From assembly GCA_038214535.1 (NCBI GenBank), contig JBBQRS010000008.1:6601-70600 (forward strand): DNA of 64,000 nucleotides. Direction: 5' to 3'. Source of the stretch: JBBQRS01 sp038214535. Lineage in GTDB: Bacteria > Chloroflexota > Anaerolineae > CG2-30-64-16. The position numbers and the translations under genes were made by a program. The notes beneath the pieces are model-generated. The model ran no database searches. It was not told the DNA's origin and saw only the letters and a list, made by a program, of their open reading frames with translations. This document shows positions 32,002 through 40,636 of this stretch, piece by piece. The stretch's first letter is position 1; each line of letters starts with the position of its first letter.

Positions 32002-34572
32002 ATGAGTGTTTTATACAGCGTACACAGATCTGGCGCATATAGCCTGGCGGACGAAGCTTTCGAACAAGAGGCATCCGGCAGGCAGCTTAGTCGTGGCGGA
32101 GACCTGGTTGGAGGCGTCGAGCAGGCAGGGCTCAACGCATTAGGCCAACTCAGCCGGGTTCAGCGCGCCGCATCAGGGCAGTATTTCACACCCGCGCCGG
32201 TTGCTCGCTTCATGGCCTCGTTGTTCAGCGATACGGAAAGTGAGGTTGACCTTCTGGATGCCGGCGCCGGCGTCGGCATGTTGACGGCCGCTTTCACCGA
32301 AAGTGTTTGCTCACGGGGAGTGAAACCACCGAAGATTCGAGCCGTGGTTTACGAGCAAGAACCGCAACTCAGCGATGACCTCGAAGATACACTCCGGGCC
32401 TGCGAGACCTATGCAAAACTGAACAGCGTTGACATGCGTGGGGAAGTCCTGACGACCGACTTTGTCGCTGCGGGGGTCGCGCAACTTCGCCAGGATTTAT
32501 TTGCTCCGAAGTTACGAAGCTTCAATCGCGCTATCTTGAATCCACCCTATAAAAAGATTCGGAGCGATTCGGACTACCGCGCCTTATTGCATGAAATCGG
32601 CATTGAGACCAGCAACCTGTACACGGCTTTTCTCGCGATTGTGATTGAGTTGTTGGAGGACGGCGGCGAGCTTGTGGCGATCACCCCGCGGAGTTTCTGC
32701 AACGGTCCCTATTTCAAGCCCTTCCGCGAACTCCTGATCGGCAAAACTGCTATCAAGCGCATCCATCTGTTTGAGTCGCGTGAAGCGGCGTTCAGTCAAG
32801 ATGAAGTGCTTCAAGAGAATGTTATCTTTCATTTGGTGAAGTTTGGGACCTCGGATCGGGTCACGCTTTCTCGAACGCAAGGGGTTGACGATCACACGAT
32901 GACCCTGCGCGAGGTTTCGTATTCGCAGATCATTCATCCTGACGATTCAGGGCTGGTCATTCACATCCCAGTGGATGGGTTGGACGCATCCGTTCGGGAT
33001 CGTTTGAGATTCTTCAACGCGTCTCTTGATGATTTGGGCGTGAGCGTATCAACCGGTAAGGTGGTGGATTTTCGCGTGGCCGCGGCGTTGCGACAGGAGC
33101 CTGCACCGGATACTGTGCCGCTGATTTATCCGGCGCACATGAAGGATGGCGTCGTTCGGTGGCCGAATCCGAAGCACGAAAAACCGCAATCTCTGTTGGT
33201 ATCCGAGGAAACGCGCCGCATGTTGTTGCCGCAGGGTTACTATGTTCTCGTCAAACGATTTTCTTCTAAGGAGGAGCCGCGCCGAATCGTCGCCGCGGTG
33301 CTCGATGCGAACATCCTTCCTGCCTCACAGGTTGCTGTTGAAAACCATGTCAACGTCTTCCATGCCGCCAATGCCGGCTTACCGCCGGATGTGGCGTGCG
33401 GTCTGGCGTCGTACCTGAACTCGACGCTCGTTGACGTCTATTTCCGTCAGTTCAGCGGGCATACCCAGGTCAATGCAACTGATTTGAGAATGCTGCGATA
33501 CCCCGATTACGAGATGCTGGCGCGGTTGGGGGCGCGGGCGGATACCACATTTGCACAGGCCGAGATTGACGCGTTGCTTGAAGAGGAGCTTCATCGCATG
33601 AACGATCTTGACACGCCTGATCCCGTCGCCGCCAAACAAAAGATTGCCGAAGCGTTGGAGGTTCTCCGGGCGTTGGGAATGCCGAAGGCGCAGTTCAATG
33701 ACCGTTCCGCGCTCACCCTTCTTGCGTTACTTGATCTGCAACCGGATATGTCGTGGAGCAAGGCGTCTAACCCGCGCATTGGCATCACGCCGATCATGGA
33801 CTTTTGCCGTGATTACTACGGCACGCGACATGCGCCCAACACGCGTGAGACTTTTCGGCGCTATACGATGCACCAGTTCATCCAGGCTTTCCTTGTCGTC
33901 GAGAATCCCGATCAGCCGGACCGACCGACCAACAGCCCAAAGTGGTGTTACCAGGTCGAGCCGAAGGCTTTGGCCCTCATGCAGGCCTTTGGGACGGAAC
34001 AGTGGCGCGAGGCTCTGGCTCAATGGCAGACAACCGTCGTTGGCGTGAAGCAGCGATATGATCGGGAACGCGAGATGAACAAGGTTCCGCTGCAGCTTGC
34101 GGACGGCCAGGAGCATTACCTCAGCCCGGGCAATCACAGCAAGCTCATTCGTGAGGTTGTGGAAGAGTTCGCGCCGCGATTTGTGCCGGGCGGTCAGGTT
34201 ATCTACATTGGCGACACCGACGACAAGTGGTCTTACTTCAATGAAGATCGGTTGCTTGCCCTTGGCGTGGCCGTGGATGAACACGGAAAGATGCCGGATG
34301 TCGTGATCTATGACGAAACGCGCGATTGGCTGGTTCTTGTCGAGGCCGTGACGAGTCATGGCCCGGTGGACGCGAAGCGCCGCGAAGAACTGGCGCGCCT
34401 GTTTGCCACGGCAAAGCCGGGCCTGGTCTATGTGACGGCGTTCCTCTCGCGGCGCGACATGACGCGCTACCTGGCAGACATCTCATGGGAAACCGAAGTC
34501 TGGGTTGCTGAGGCGCAGACGCATCTGATTCATTTCAACGGCGAACGTTATTTGGGGCCATACGAGACCTGA
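32002..34572 (+). CDS. Single-chain restriction-modification enzyme: N6-adenine methyltransferase fused to BsuBI/PstI-type endonuclease
   Basis: An 856-residue fusion. The methyltransferase half has SAM motif I LLDAGAGVGML (84-94) and motif IV NPPY (180-183), the gamma-class N6-adenine arrangement, followed by a target-recognition-like region. The C-terminal part (about 560-856) matches BsuBI/PstI restriction endonucleases: YIGDTDDKWSYFNEDRLLALGV, MPDVVIY with Asp766, and LVLVEAVTSHGP with Glu781, the likely PD-(D/E)xK-type site. In BsuBI and PstI the two activities are separate proteins. Lower GC than its neighbours suggests transfer. The stop codon is inside a GACCTGACAGGTTT palindrome. Confidence 0.88.
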   Translation: MSVLYSVHRSGAYSLADEAFEQEASGRQLSRGGDLVGGVEQAGLNALGQLSRVQRAASGQYFTPAPVARFMASLFSDTESEVDLLDAGAGVGMLTAAFTESVCSRGVKPPKIRAVVYEQEPQLSDDLEDTLRACETYAKLNSVDMRGEVLTTDFVAAGVAQLRQDLFAPKLRSFNRAILNPPYKKIRSDSDYRALLHEIGIETSNLYTAFLAIVIELLEDGGELVAITPRSFCNGPYFKPFRELLIGKTAIKRIHLFESREAAFSQDEVLQENVIFHLVKFGTSDRVTLSRTQGVDDHTMTLREVSYSQIIHPDDSGLVIHIPVDGLDASVRDRLRFFNASLDDLGVSVSTGKVVDFRVAAALRQEPAPDTVPLIYPAHMKDGVVRWPNPKHEKPQSLLVSEETRRMLLPQGYYVLVKRFSSKEEPRRIVAAVLDANILPASQVAVENHVNVFHAANAGLPPDVACGLASYLNSTLVDVYFRQFSGHTQVNATDLRMLRYPDYEMLARLGARADTTFAQAEIDALLEEELHRMNDLDTPDPVAAKQKIAEALEVLRALGMPKAQFNDRSALTLLALLDLQPDMSWSKASNPRIGITPIMDFCRDYYGTRHAPNTRETFRRYTMHQFIQAFLVVENPDQPDRPTNSPKWCYQVEPKALALMQAFGTEQWREALAQWQTTVVGVKQRYDREREMNKVPLQLADGQEHYLSPGNHSKLIREVVEEFAPRFVPGGQVIYIGDTDDKWSYFNEDRLLALGVAVDEHGKMPDVVIYDETRDWLVLVEAVTSHGPVDAKRREELARLFATAKPGLVYVTAFLSRRDMTRYLADISWETEVWVAEAQTHLIHFNGERYLGPYET

Positions 34573-34598
34573 CAGGTTTCCCAAAACCTGTCAGGTCT
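34565..34598. repeat. AGACCTGACAGGTTT palindrome (overlaps restriction-modification stop)
   Basis: Arms AGACCTGACAGGTTT (34565-34579) and AAACCTGTCAGGTCT (34584-34598). The TGA stop of the restriction-modification gene is at 34570-34572, inside the left arm. Other members lie at 36892, 52506, 55496, 55865 and 59484. Confidence 0.8.
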
Positions 34599-34614
34599 GA
34601 AATAAGGAGCATCC

Positions 34615-35985
34615 ATGACACTACAACGACCGAACATCATCCTCTTCAACTGCGACGACCTGGGGTACGGCGACCTGGGGTGCTATGGCTCGGAGGTCAA
34701 CCGGACGCCGTATCTGGATCGCATGGCCGCCGAAGGGATGCGCTTCACCGATTTCTACATGGTCGCGTCGCTCTGCTCGCCGTCGCGCGGGGGGATGTTG
34801 ACCGGCTGCTACCCGCGGCGGATCGGGTTCGGCACGTTCGACGGCGAGGGCGTGCTGTTTCCGGGGATGGGCCTCGGGCTGAACCCCGACGAGACCACGA
34901 TTGCGGAGCTGCTCAAGGCGCAGGGCTACGCCACCAAGATGGTCGGCAAGTGGCATTGCGGCGACCAGCCGGAGTTCCTGCCCACGCGCCACGGGTTCGA
35001 CTCCTATTTCGGCCTGCCCTACTCGAACGACATGGGCATCCAGGCGAGCGATGCCATCGGGCCGATGCCGCCCTTGCCCCTGCTGCGCGATGAGGAGGTG
35101 ATCCAGGAGCAGCCCGACCAGTCCGCGCTGACCGAGCGCTACGTGGACGAGTCGTTGCAGTTCATCCGGGCGCACCGCGATGGGCCGTTCTTCCTCTATT
35201 TCGCGCACATGTACGTCCACGTGCCGATCTACCCGCCGTGGCGTTTCCTGCGCGAGAGCATCAACGGGCCATATGGCGCGGCGGTGGCGGCGGTGGATTG
35301 GAGCGTCGGCGTGCTGCTGGATGCGCTCAAGCAATTGGGGCTGGACGAGCAGACGTTGGTGATCTTCACCTCGGATAACGGGGCGCGCGGCGACCGCGGC
35401 GGCACGAACCGCCCGTTGCGCGGCGGCAAGTTCTCCACGTGGGAGGGCGGGCTGCGACTGCCGTGCATCATGCGCTGGCCGGGCGTGATCCCCGCGGGGA
35501 CGACGAGCGCGGAGGTGGTCGCGTCCATGGACTTCCTGCCGACGTTCGCCGGGTTGGCCGGGGCGGAGTTGCCGGCGGATCGGGTCATAGACGGGCGCGA
35601 TATTGGGCCGCTCATGCGCGGCGAGCCGGACGCGCGCAGCCCGCACGAGGCATTCTTCTATTATATGAAGGATTGGCTGCAAGCCGTCAGGTCGGGGCCG
35701 TGGAAGCTGCACGTCGCGCGGGATGGCGCGCCCGTGCGCGAGCTTTACAACCTGGAGACGGACATCTGGGAGCGGCAGGATGTGGCGGAGGAGCATCCTG
35801 ATGTCGTGCGCCGGTTGGAGGGCTATGCCGACATGGCGCGGCTCGATCTGGGCGACGCGGTGTTGGGGTTCGAGGGCAATGGCTGTCGCCCCGCGGGCCG
35901 CGTGGAGAACCCGCAAACGCTGACGCACTATAACCCCGATCACCCATACATGATGGCGATGTACGACCTGCCGGATCGCGGATAG
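34615..35985 (+). CDS. Sulfatase (arylsulfatase A-like)
   Basis: A 456-residue type I sulfatase. Metal-binding DD at 14-15, the formylglycine motif CSPSR with Cys54, GKWHCG near residue 118 and FTSDNGARGDRGG with the second metal site are visible. Cys54 must be oxidised to formylglycine by a sulfatase-modifying enzyme, not encoded here. No signal peptide is apparent, so the enzyme may be cytoplasmic. It hydrolyses sulfate esters; the substrate is unknown. The stop codon falls within a GCGGATAGCTGATAGC repeat. Confidence 0.9.
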   Translation: MTLQRPNIILFNCDDLGYGDLGCYGSEVNRTPYLDRMAAEGMRFTDFYMVASLCSPSRGGMLTGCYPRRIGFGTFDGEGVLFPGMGLGLNPDETTIAELLKAQGYATKMVGKWHCGDQPEFLPTRHGFDSYFGLPYSNDMGIQASDAIGPMPPLPLLRDEEVIQEQPDQSALTERYVDESLQFIRAHRDGPFFLYFAHMYVHVPIYPPWRFLRESINGPYGAAVAAVDWSVGVLLDALKQLGLDEQTLVIFTSDNGARGDRGGTNRPLRGGKFSTWEGGLRLPCIMRWPGVIPAGTTSAEVVASMDFLPTFAGLAGAELPADRVIDGRDIGPLMRGEPDARSPHEAFFYYMKDWLQAVRSGPWKLHVARDGAPVRELYNLETDIWERQDVAEEHPDVVRRLEGYADMARLDLGDAVLGFEGNGCRPAGRVENPQTLTHYNPDHPYMMAMYDLPDRG

Positions 35986-36091
35986 CTGATAGCAGATGGC
36001 TGATGGCGCTCCCTCGCCCTTCGGGAGAGGGTCGGGGTGAGGGCCGATGGCCGGCTCCCTCGCCCTTTGGGAGAGGGTCGGGGTGAGGGCA
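35980..36091. repeat. GATAGC repeat followed by two CTCCCTCGCCCTTYGGGAGAGGG units
   Basis: GATAGCTGATAGCAGATGGCTGATGG starts inside the sulfatase stop region. Two nearly identical 36-bp units (CTCCCTCGCCCTTCGGGAGAGG with a GTCGGGGTGAGGG tail) follow at 36010-36045 and 36056-36091. Each can fold into a hairpin. They fill most of the gap to the methyltransferase. Confidence 0.65.
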
Positions 36092-36118
36092 GACAGTCAA
36101 TCGCAGGGGAGGAATTGG

Positions 36119-36886
36119 ATGACAGTGACCGATGCGACGCAGCGGTTCTCTTCGCGGGCTGATAACTATGCAAAGTACCGGCCTTCTTATCCCGCCGCGG
36201 TGGTGGAGTTACTCAAGCAGGAATGCAGCCTGACGCCGGACGCGACTATCGTGGACATCGGTTCGGGCACGGGGATTTCCACGGAGTTGTTCCTGCGGAA
36301 CGGCAATCGCGTCTACGCGGTGGAGCCGAACGACGCGATGCGCGCCTATGCCGAAGGCAAGCTGGCGCGCTATCCCGGTTTCGTCAGCGTGCCGGCGCGC
36401 GCCGAGGCGACGACGCTGCCGGATGCCGGCGTCGGTTTTGTGACGGCCGGCCAGGCATTCCACTGGTTCGAGCCGGTGGCGACGCGGGCCGAGTGGGCGC
36501 GCATCCTCACGCCGGGCGGCTGGGTCGCCCTGATCTGGAACTCGCGGCAGGAGGACGCCGGCGCGTTCGCGCGTGGCTATGAGGCGCTGCTCGACCGGTA
36601 CAGCCTGGACTACCGGCAGGTGAGCCACCACAACATTGACGACGCCGAACTGGACGCGTTCTTCGGCGCAGGGGCTTGGCAGCTGGCGACCTTCGATAAT
36701 CCGCAGGTGCGCGACTGGGAGGCGCTGGCGGGCGGGCTGCAATCCGGCTCGTACACGCCGGAGCCGGGCCACCCGAATTACGCGCCGATGATGGCCGGGC
36801 TGCGCGAGTTGTTCGACGCGCACCAGGTGGCTGGCCGCGTGGCGATGCCGACGGTGACGAACGTTTACTACGGGCAGTTGGGGTGA
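36119..36886 (+). CDS. SAM-dependent class I methyltransferase
   Basis: A 255-residue methyltransferase. The SAM-binding loop is VDIGSGTGIST (45-55), and the acidic residue ending strand 2 is in YAVEPND. AGQAFHWFEP and the post-motif LTPGGWVALIWN are typical of the Methyltransf_11/25-type subfamily annotated as small-molecule methyltransferases. The N-terminus (ATQRFSSRADNYAKYRPSYP) is a familiar signature of this subfamily. The substrate is unknown. ATG 36119 follows AGGGGAGGA; the earlier in-frame ATG at 36047 lies in repeat DNA. Confidence 0.87.
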   Translation: MTVTDATQRFSSRADNYAKYRPSYPAAVVELLKQECSLTPDATIVDIGSGTGISTELFLRNGNRVYAVEPNDAMRAYAEGKLARYPGFVSVPARAEATTLPDAGVGFVTAGQAFHWFEPVATRAEWARILTPGGWVALIWNSRQEDAGAFARGYEALLDRYSLDYRQVSHHNIDDAELDAFFGAGAWQLATFDNPQVRDWEALAGGLQSGSYTPEPGHPNYAPMMAGLRELFDAHQVAGRVAMPTVTNVYYGQLG

Positions 36887-36891
36887 ACACA

Positions 36892-36925
36892 AGACCTGAC
36901 AGGTTTTCGGAAACCTGTCAGGTCT
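36892..36925. repeat. AGACCTGACAGGTTT palindrome
   Basis: Arms 36892-36906 and 36911-36925, loop TCGG. It starts 5 bases after the methyltransferase stop. Confidence 0.8.
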
Positions 36926-36943
36926 GGCGCATGGAAGGACACA

Positions 36944-37360
36944 ATGGCCGAACTCAAGACGCAGCGAAACGATGGGGATGTCGAGGCGTTCCTGAACGCG
37001 ATTCCGGACGAGAAGAAGCGCGCGGACGCCTTCGCCGTGCTGGAACTGATGAAGCGGGCCACCGGTGAGGAGCCGGTGATGTGGGGCGACGCCATCGTCG
37101 GGTTTGGCGCGTATCACTATCGCTATGCGAGCGGGCGCGAGGGCGATTGGTTCCTGGTCGGGTTCTCGCCGCGCAAACAGAACCTGACGCTCTACATCAT
37201 GGCGGGTTTCGATGACTACGACGCGCTGATGACGCGCCTGGGGAAGCACAAGACCGGCAAGTCGTGTCTTTACATCAACAAACTGGCCGACGTGGACCCC
37301 GCGGCGCTGGAGGAGTTGGTGCGCCGGTCGGTGGTGCATGTGCGGGAGACGAACGCGTGA
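36944..37360 (+). CDS. DUF1801 protein
   Basis: A 138-residue YdhG/DUF1801 protein. The conserved core EEPVMWGDAIVGFG (about 46-59), FLVGFSPRKQNLTLYIM and GKSCLYINKLADVD match the family well. A role is not established, though the fold resembles iron-chaperone frataxin-like domains. It lies between palindromes and seems to be its own unit, with GGAAGG ahead of the ATG. Confidence 0.88.
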   Translation: MAELKTQRNDGDVEAFLNAIPDEKKRADAFAVLELMKRATGEEPVMWGDAIVGFGAYHYRYASGREGDWFLVGFSPRKQNLTLYIMAGFDDYDALMTRLGKHKTGKSCLYINKLADVDPAALEELVRRSVVHVRETNA

Positions 37361-37404
37361 ACTGGAATCCCGGAAAGTAAGGGATGCTCTTTTGGCGGGA
37401 GACT

Positions 37405-37872
37405 ATGGCGAAGTTTTCGGATGCACTTCGAGGCTATGCGTATGATGTGCTGAAACGTGATAACTTCACATGTCGCTATTGTGGCGCTGATGGGCGGCGA
37501 TCCTTTGACGCCTGGTTAAGTCTCTCCTGGGATCACTTGTTGCCAAAGGGACACTCGGACAGAGACAACCCGGACTTCATCGTCGCTGCGTGTAACTTCT
37601 GTAATTGCGCCGATAACCACTACTTCGAGCACGCCGAAGAGCGGGGACTGAAATTCGATGGGCTGACGCCTGACGAGTTGGCAGCGCAGCGCCTTCCCTA
37701 TGTGGAACGTACTCGGCTAAGCTACCGGGAGTTCTGGGCCGACAATGTCCGTGATCTTGGGGATACCCTTCCTTCTCCACTCGCAGTTGAGGAGGTTGAC
37801 CTTGAAATGAGTCGGGACGAAATCGTGGCCTTTGTGCGTGAGGGCCGGCGTGAGTACGACGTGGGGTCGTAA
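37405..37872 (+). CDS. HNH endonuclease-like protein
   Basis: A 155-residue HNH-family protein. The zinc-binding pairs are Cys23/Cys26 (CRYCG) and Cys63/Cys66 (CNFC), and the catalytic core DHLLPKGH (43-50) with DNPDF and Asn64 follows the HNH layout. It could be a nicking enzyme or restriction-type nuclease. No partner gene is obvious. ATG 37405 is favoured over 37384 because GGCGGGAG lies just upstream. The sequence composition is somewhat less GC-rich than the neighbours. Confidence 0.8.
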   Translation: MAKFSDALRGYAYDVLKRDNFTCRYCGADGRRSFDAWLSLSWDHLLPKGHSDRDNPDFIVAACNFCNCADNHYFEHAEERGLKFDGLTPDELAAQRLPYVERTRLSYREFWADNVRDLGDTLPSPLAVEEVDLEMSRDEIVAFVREGRREYDVGS

Positions 37873-37900
37873 ATGACCTATTCTCGCGTGAGATTCTGGA

Positions 37901-37936
37901 AGACCTTCGGGGTTTGCCAAACTCCGAAGGTCTTTT
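37901..37936. terminator. Hairpin AGACCTTCGGGGTTT with T-run
   Basis: Arms AGACCTTCGGGGTTT (37901-37915) and AAACTCCGAAGGTCT (37919-37933), followed by TTTT. It resembles the GACCTGACAGGTTT palindromes in outline but has a different core. It probably ends the HNH transcript 28 bases after its stop. Confidence 0.6.
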
Positions 37937-37948
37937 ACAATTCTCCCC

Positions 37949-40552
37949 ATGATTCAACTCTCTGATCTGCTGGCGGCGACGGGCGGGCGGCTGCATGGGC
38001 CGGCAGCGGTCACCGCCTTCGATGCCTTCTGCTACGATTCGCGGCTCGTGCAGCCGGGGCAACTTTTCATCGCCGTGAAGACGGAGCGCGCCGACGGGCA
38101 CGCATACATCCGCGACGCTGTGGCGGGCGGCGTGACCGGCGTGCTTTGCCAGACACCTATTGACATAAGCGACGCGGCAGTGACCTGCGTGGTCGTGCCC
38201 GATACGCGGCTGGCGCTTCAGGCGTGGGCGCAGTATGTCCTGGCGCGGCAGGGCGTCGCGGTGATCGGCGTGACGGGCAGCGTGGGCAAGACCACCACGA
38301 AAGAAGCGATCGCCGCGGTGCTGGATGGCGAGATGCCCATCTTCAGGAACCGGGCTAACTACAACGGCCTCTATGGACTTCCCATCGCGCTAGGCGAACT
38401 GCGCCCCGAACAACGATTGGCGGTGCTGGAGCTGGCCGCCGATCACGCGGGCGAGATCGCGCGCCTGTGCGCAATCACTCGGCCGCGCGTAGGGGTGGTC
38501 ACTACGGTCGAGCCGGCGCATCTGGCGACGTTCGGCGACCTGGCGGCGATTGCCCGCGAGAAGGGCGAGTTGGTGGCCGCGCTGCCCGCCAATGGGCTGG
38601 CCGTGCTCAACGCCGATGACCCGCGCGTGGCGGCGATGGCGGCGCGTTCGGCTGCGCCCGTGATCCGTTATGGCACAGACCGCAACGCAACGGCCGCGTG
38701 CTGCGACATCTACGCCTCGGAGATCATCGTCACGCGCGAGGGCGTGCATTTCCACGTCGAGACGCCTGCAGGCCGAGGCCACGTGCGCCTGCCGCTGTTG
38801 GGGCGGCATCAGGTGTATGCGGCGCTGGCCGCGCTGGCCGTTGGGTTGCACCATGGCGTCGCGCTGGATGCGATCACGGCGCGGTTGGAGGCGCTGCCGC
38901 GCTTGCCGGGGCGGTTGAACCCGCTGCCCGGACGCCGCGGCAGCCTGATCCTCGATGATTCCTACAGCGCCAGCCCCGCCGCAGTGGAAGCCGCGCTGGA
39001 GACGCTGGCGGCGTTGGAGGCGCGGCGGCGCGTGGCCGTGCTCGGTGACATGCTGGAGCTGGGCGACTATGAGGCCGCCGGGCATGAGGTCGTGGGTCAA
39101 CGCGCCGCGCAGACGGTGGATCGGCTGATCACGCGCGGCAACCGGGCGCGGCAGACGGCGGACGCGGCGCGGGCCGCGGGGCTGGCCGCAGATCAGGTCG
39201 TGGTGACGTATACGGCGGAGGACGCGGCGGAGGCGGCGCTTGAGGGGCTGGGGCCGGGCGACGTGGTGCTGGTGAAGGGGTCGCTGGCGACGCGCATGGA
39301 GCAGGTGACGCGCCTGCTGATGGCCGAACCGGAACAGGCCGCGGATCATCTGGTGCGCCAGGATGCGGCCTGGCGGCAGACCATCACCGTCAGCCCCGAC
39401 CGGCCCACCTGGTTGGAGATTGATCTGGGGGCCATCGCCAATAACGTGCGCCGGTTGAAGGCGCTGGCGGGCGAGGGGGGAATCCTCATCTCGTTGAAGG
39501 CGGACGCGTACGGGCATGGCGCGATCCAGGTGGCGCAGACGGCGCTGCTGAACGGCGCGAGCTGGCTGGGCGTGGCCTGCCTGAGCGAAGGGGCCGCGTT
39601 GCGCGACGCGGGGATCGCCGCGCCGATCCTGGTGCTGGGCTACACCCCCGCGTGGCAGGCGCGTGACGTGCTGCGCCGTGACCTGACGCCCGCGATCTTC
39701 GACCTGGACACGGCGACGGCGTACTCGCATGCGGCGCAGGCGCTCGACCGGACGGCGCGCGTTCACGTGAAGGTGGACACGGGGATGGGCCGGCTGGGGG
39801 TGTTCCCCGCAGACGCGCCCGCGTTCGTGGCGGCTGTCCGCGCGCTGCCCGGCGTCGAGGTGGAGGGCATCTTCACGCATCTCTCAGTGGCCGACGGGGA
39901 TACGGAGTGGGAGGCAGACCACACCGCGGGCCAACTCGCCGCGTTCGACGGGGTATTGGAGGCTTTAGCGCGTGATGGTGTCATCATTCCACTTGTACAC
40001 GCCGAGAATAGCGCCGGTCTCCTCCGCTCCTCTGCCCCTCCGCGCCTCCGTTCCTCCGCGCCTCCGCCCCTCCGCTCCAACATCCTCTTCCGCACCGGCA
40101 TCGCGGTCTACGGGCTGCACCCGTCGCTAGGCGTGCAGTTGCCCGCGGGGTTCCGACCCGCGCTGGCATGGAAGACGCTGATCGCCCAGGTGAAGGAGCA
40201 TCCGGCGGGCAGCCCCGTGGGCTATGGCGCGACTTATCGCACGGCAGGAGTCGAGCGGATTGCCGTGATCCCGGTGGGCTACGCGGACGGGTTCCGCCGC
40301 GCGCCGCAGAACTGGGGCGAGGTGTTGGTGCGCGGCCGCCGCGCGCCCATCGTGGGCCGCGTCTGCATGGATCAGGCGATGATCAACGTGACGGAGATTC
40401 CCGGCGTGCAGCAGGGCGATGAGGTGGTGCTGATCGGCGCGCAGGGTGAGGATCGCATCACCGTAGAGGAGGTCGCCGCGCGGCTGGGGACGATCAACTA
40501 CGAGGTGGTGTCGGGCATCCTGGCGCGCGTCCCGCGCGAGACGCCGGTGTAG
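37949..40552 (+). CDS. Bifunctional MurF ligase / alanine racemase
   Basis: An 867-residue fusion for peptidoglycan synthesis. Residues 1 to about 465 are UDP-MurNAc-tripeptide:D-Ala-D-Ala ligase, with ATP loop GVTGSVGKTTTKEA (105-118), NYNGLYGLP and LILDDSYSASP. Residues about 480-867 are alanine racemase, with the PLP lysine Lys517 in LKADAYGHG and the catalytic Tyr in GYGATYRT. Such fusions are known in other phyla. At residues about 691-711 a Pro/Arg/Ser-rich segment (LRSSAPPRLRSS...) encoded by CTCCGCTCC-type repeats interrupts the racemase just before RTGIAVYGL, a position where homologues have a shorter loop. Confidence 0.92.
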   Translation: MIQLSDLLAATGGRLHGPAAVTAFDAFCYDSRLVQPGQLFIAVKTERADGHAYIRDAVAGGVTGVLCQTPIDISDAAVTCVVVPDTRLALQAWAQYVLARQGVAVIGVTGSVGKTTTKEAIAAVLDGEMPIFRNRANYNGLYGLPIALGELRPEQRLAVLELAADHAGEIARLCAITRPRVGVVTTVEPAHLATFGDLAAIAREKGELVAALPANGLAVLNADDPRVAAMAARSAAPVIRYGTDRNATAACCDIYASEIIVTREGVHFHVETPAGRGHVRLPLLGRHQVYAALAALAVGLHHGVALDAITARLEALPRLPGRLNPLPGRRGSLILDDSYSASPAAVEAALETLAALEARRRVAVLGDMLELGDYEAAGHEVVGQRAAQTVDRLITRGNRARQTADAARAAGLAADQVVVTYTAEDAAEAALEGLGPGDVVLVKGSLATRMEQVTRLLMAEPEQAADHLVRQDAAWRQTITVSPDRPTWLEIDLGAIANNVRRLKALAGEGGILISLKADAYGHGAIQVAQTALLNGASWLGVACLSEGAALRDAGIAAPILVLGYTPAWQARDVLRRDLTPAIFDLDTATAYSHAAQALDRTARVHVKVDTGMGRLGVFPADAPAFVAAVRALPGVEVEGIFTHLSVADGDTEWEADHTAGQLAAFDGVLEALARDGVIIPLVHAENSAGLLRSSAPPRLRSSAPPPLRSNILFRTGIAVYGLHPSLGVQLPAGFRPALAWKTLIAQVKEHPAGSPVGYGATYRTAGVERIAVIPVGYADGFRRAPQNWGEVLVRGRRAPIVGRVCMDQAMINVTEIPGVQQGDEVVLIGAQGEDRITVEEVAARLGTINYEVVSGILARVPRETPV
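40018..40080 (+). repeat. CCTCCGC(C/G)CCTC tandem repeat in frame within murF-alr
   Basis: Degenerate 9-12 bp units (CTCCGCTCCTCTGCCCCTCCG and similar) read as Leu-Arg-Ser-Ser-Ala-Pro-Pro. The complementary GAGGGGCGGAGGGGCGGAGG occurs as an intergenic repeat at 63524-63543. The insert keeps the frame. Confidence 0.65.
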
Positions 40553-40636
40553 GAAGACGGCCACGAATCGCACGAATTGAACGAATTTGCCTTAGGCCTC
40601 AGATTGTGAGCAGCCGGACAAAGTACGTAGGACGCG

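Noticed and set aside
34621..35943. 440-codon antisense frame opposite the sulfatase
   Set aside because: Composition typical of GC-rich shadow; sulfatase motifs are clear on the plus strand.
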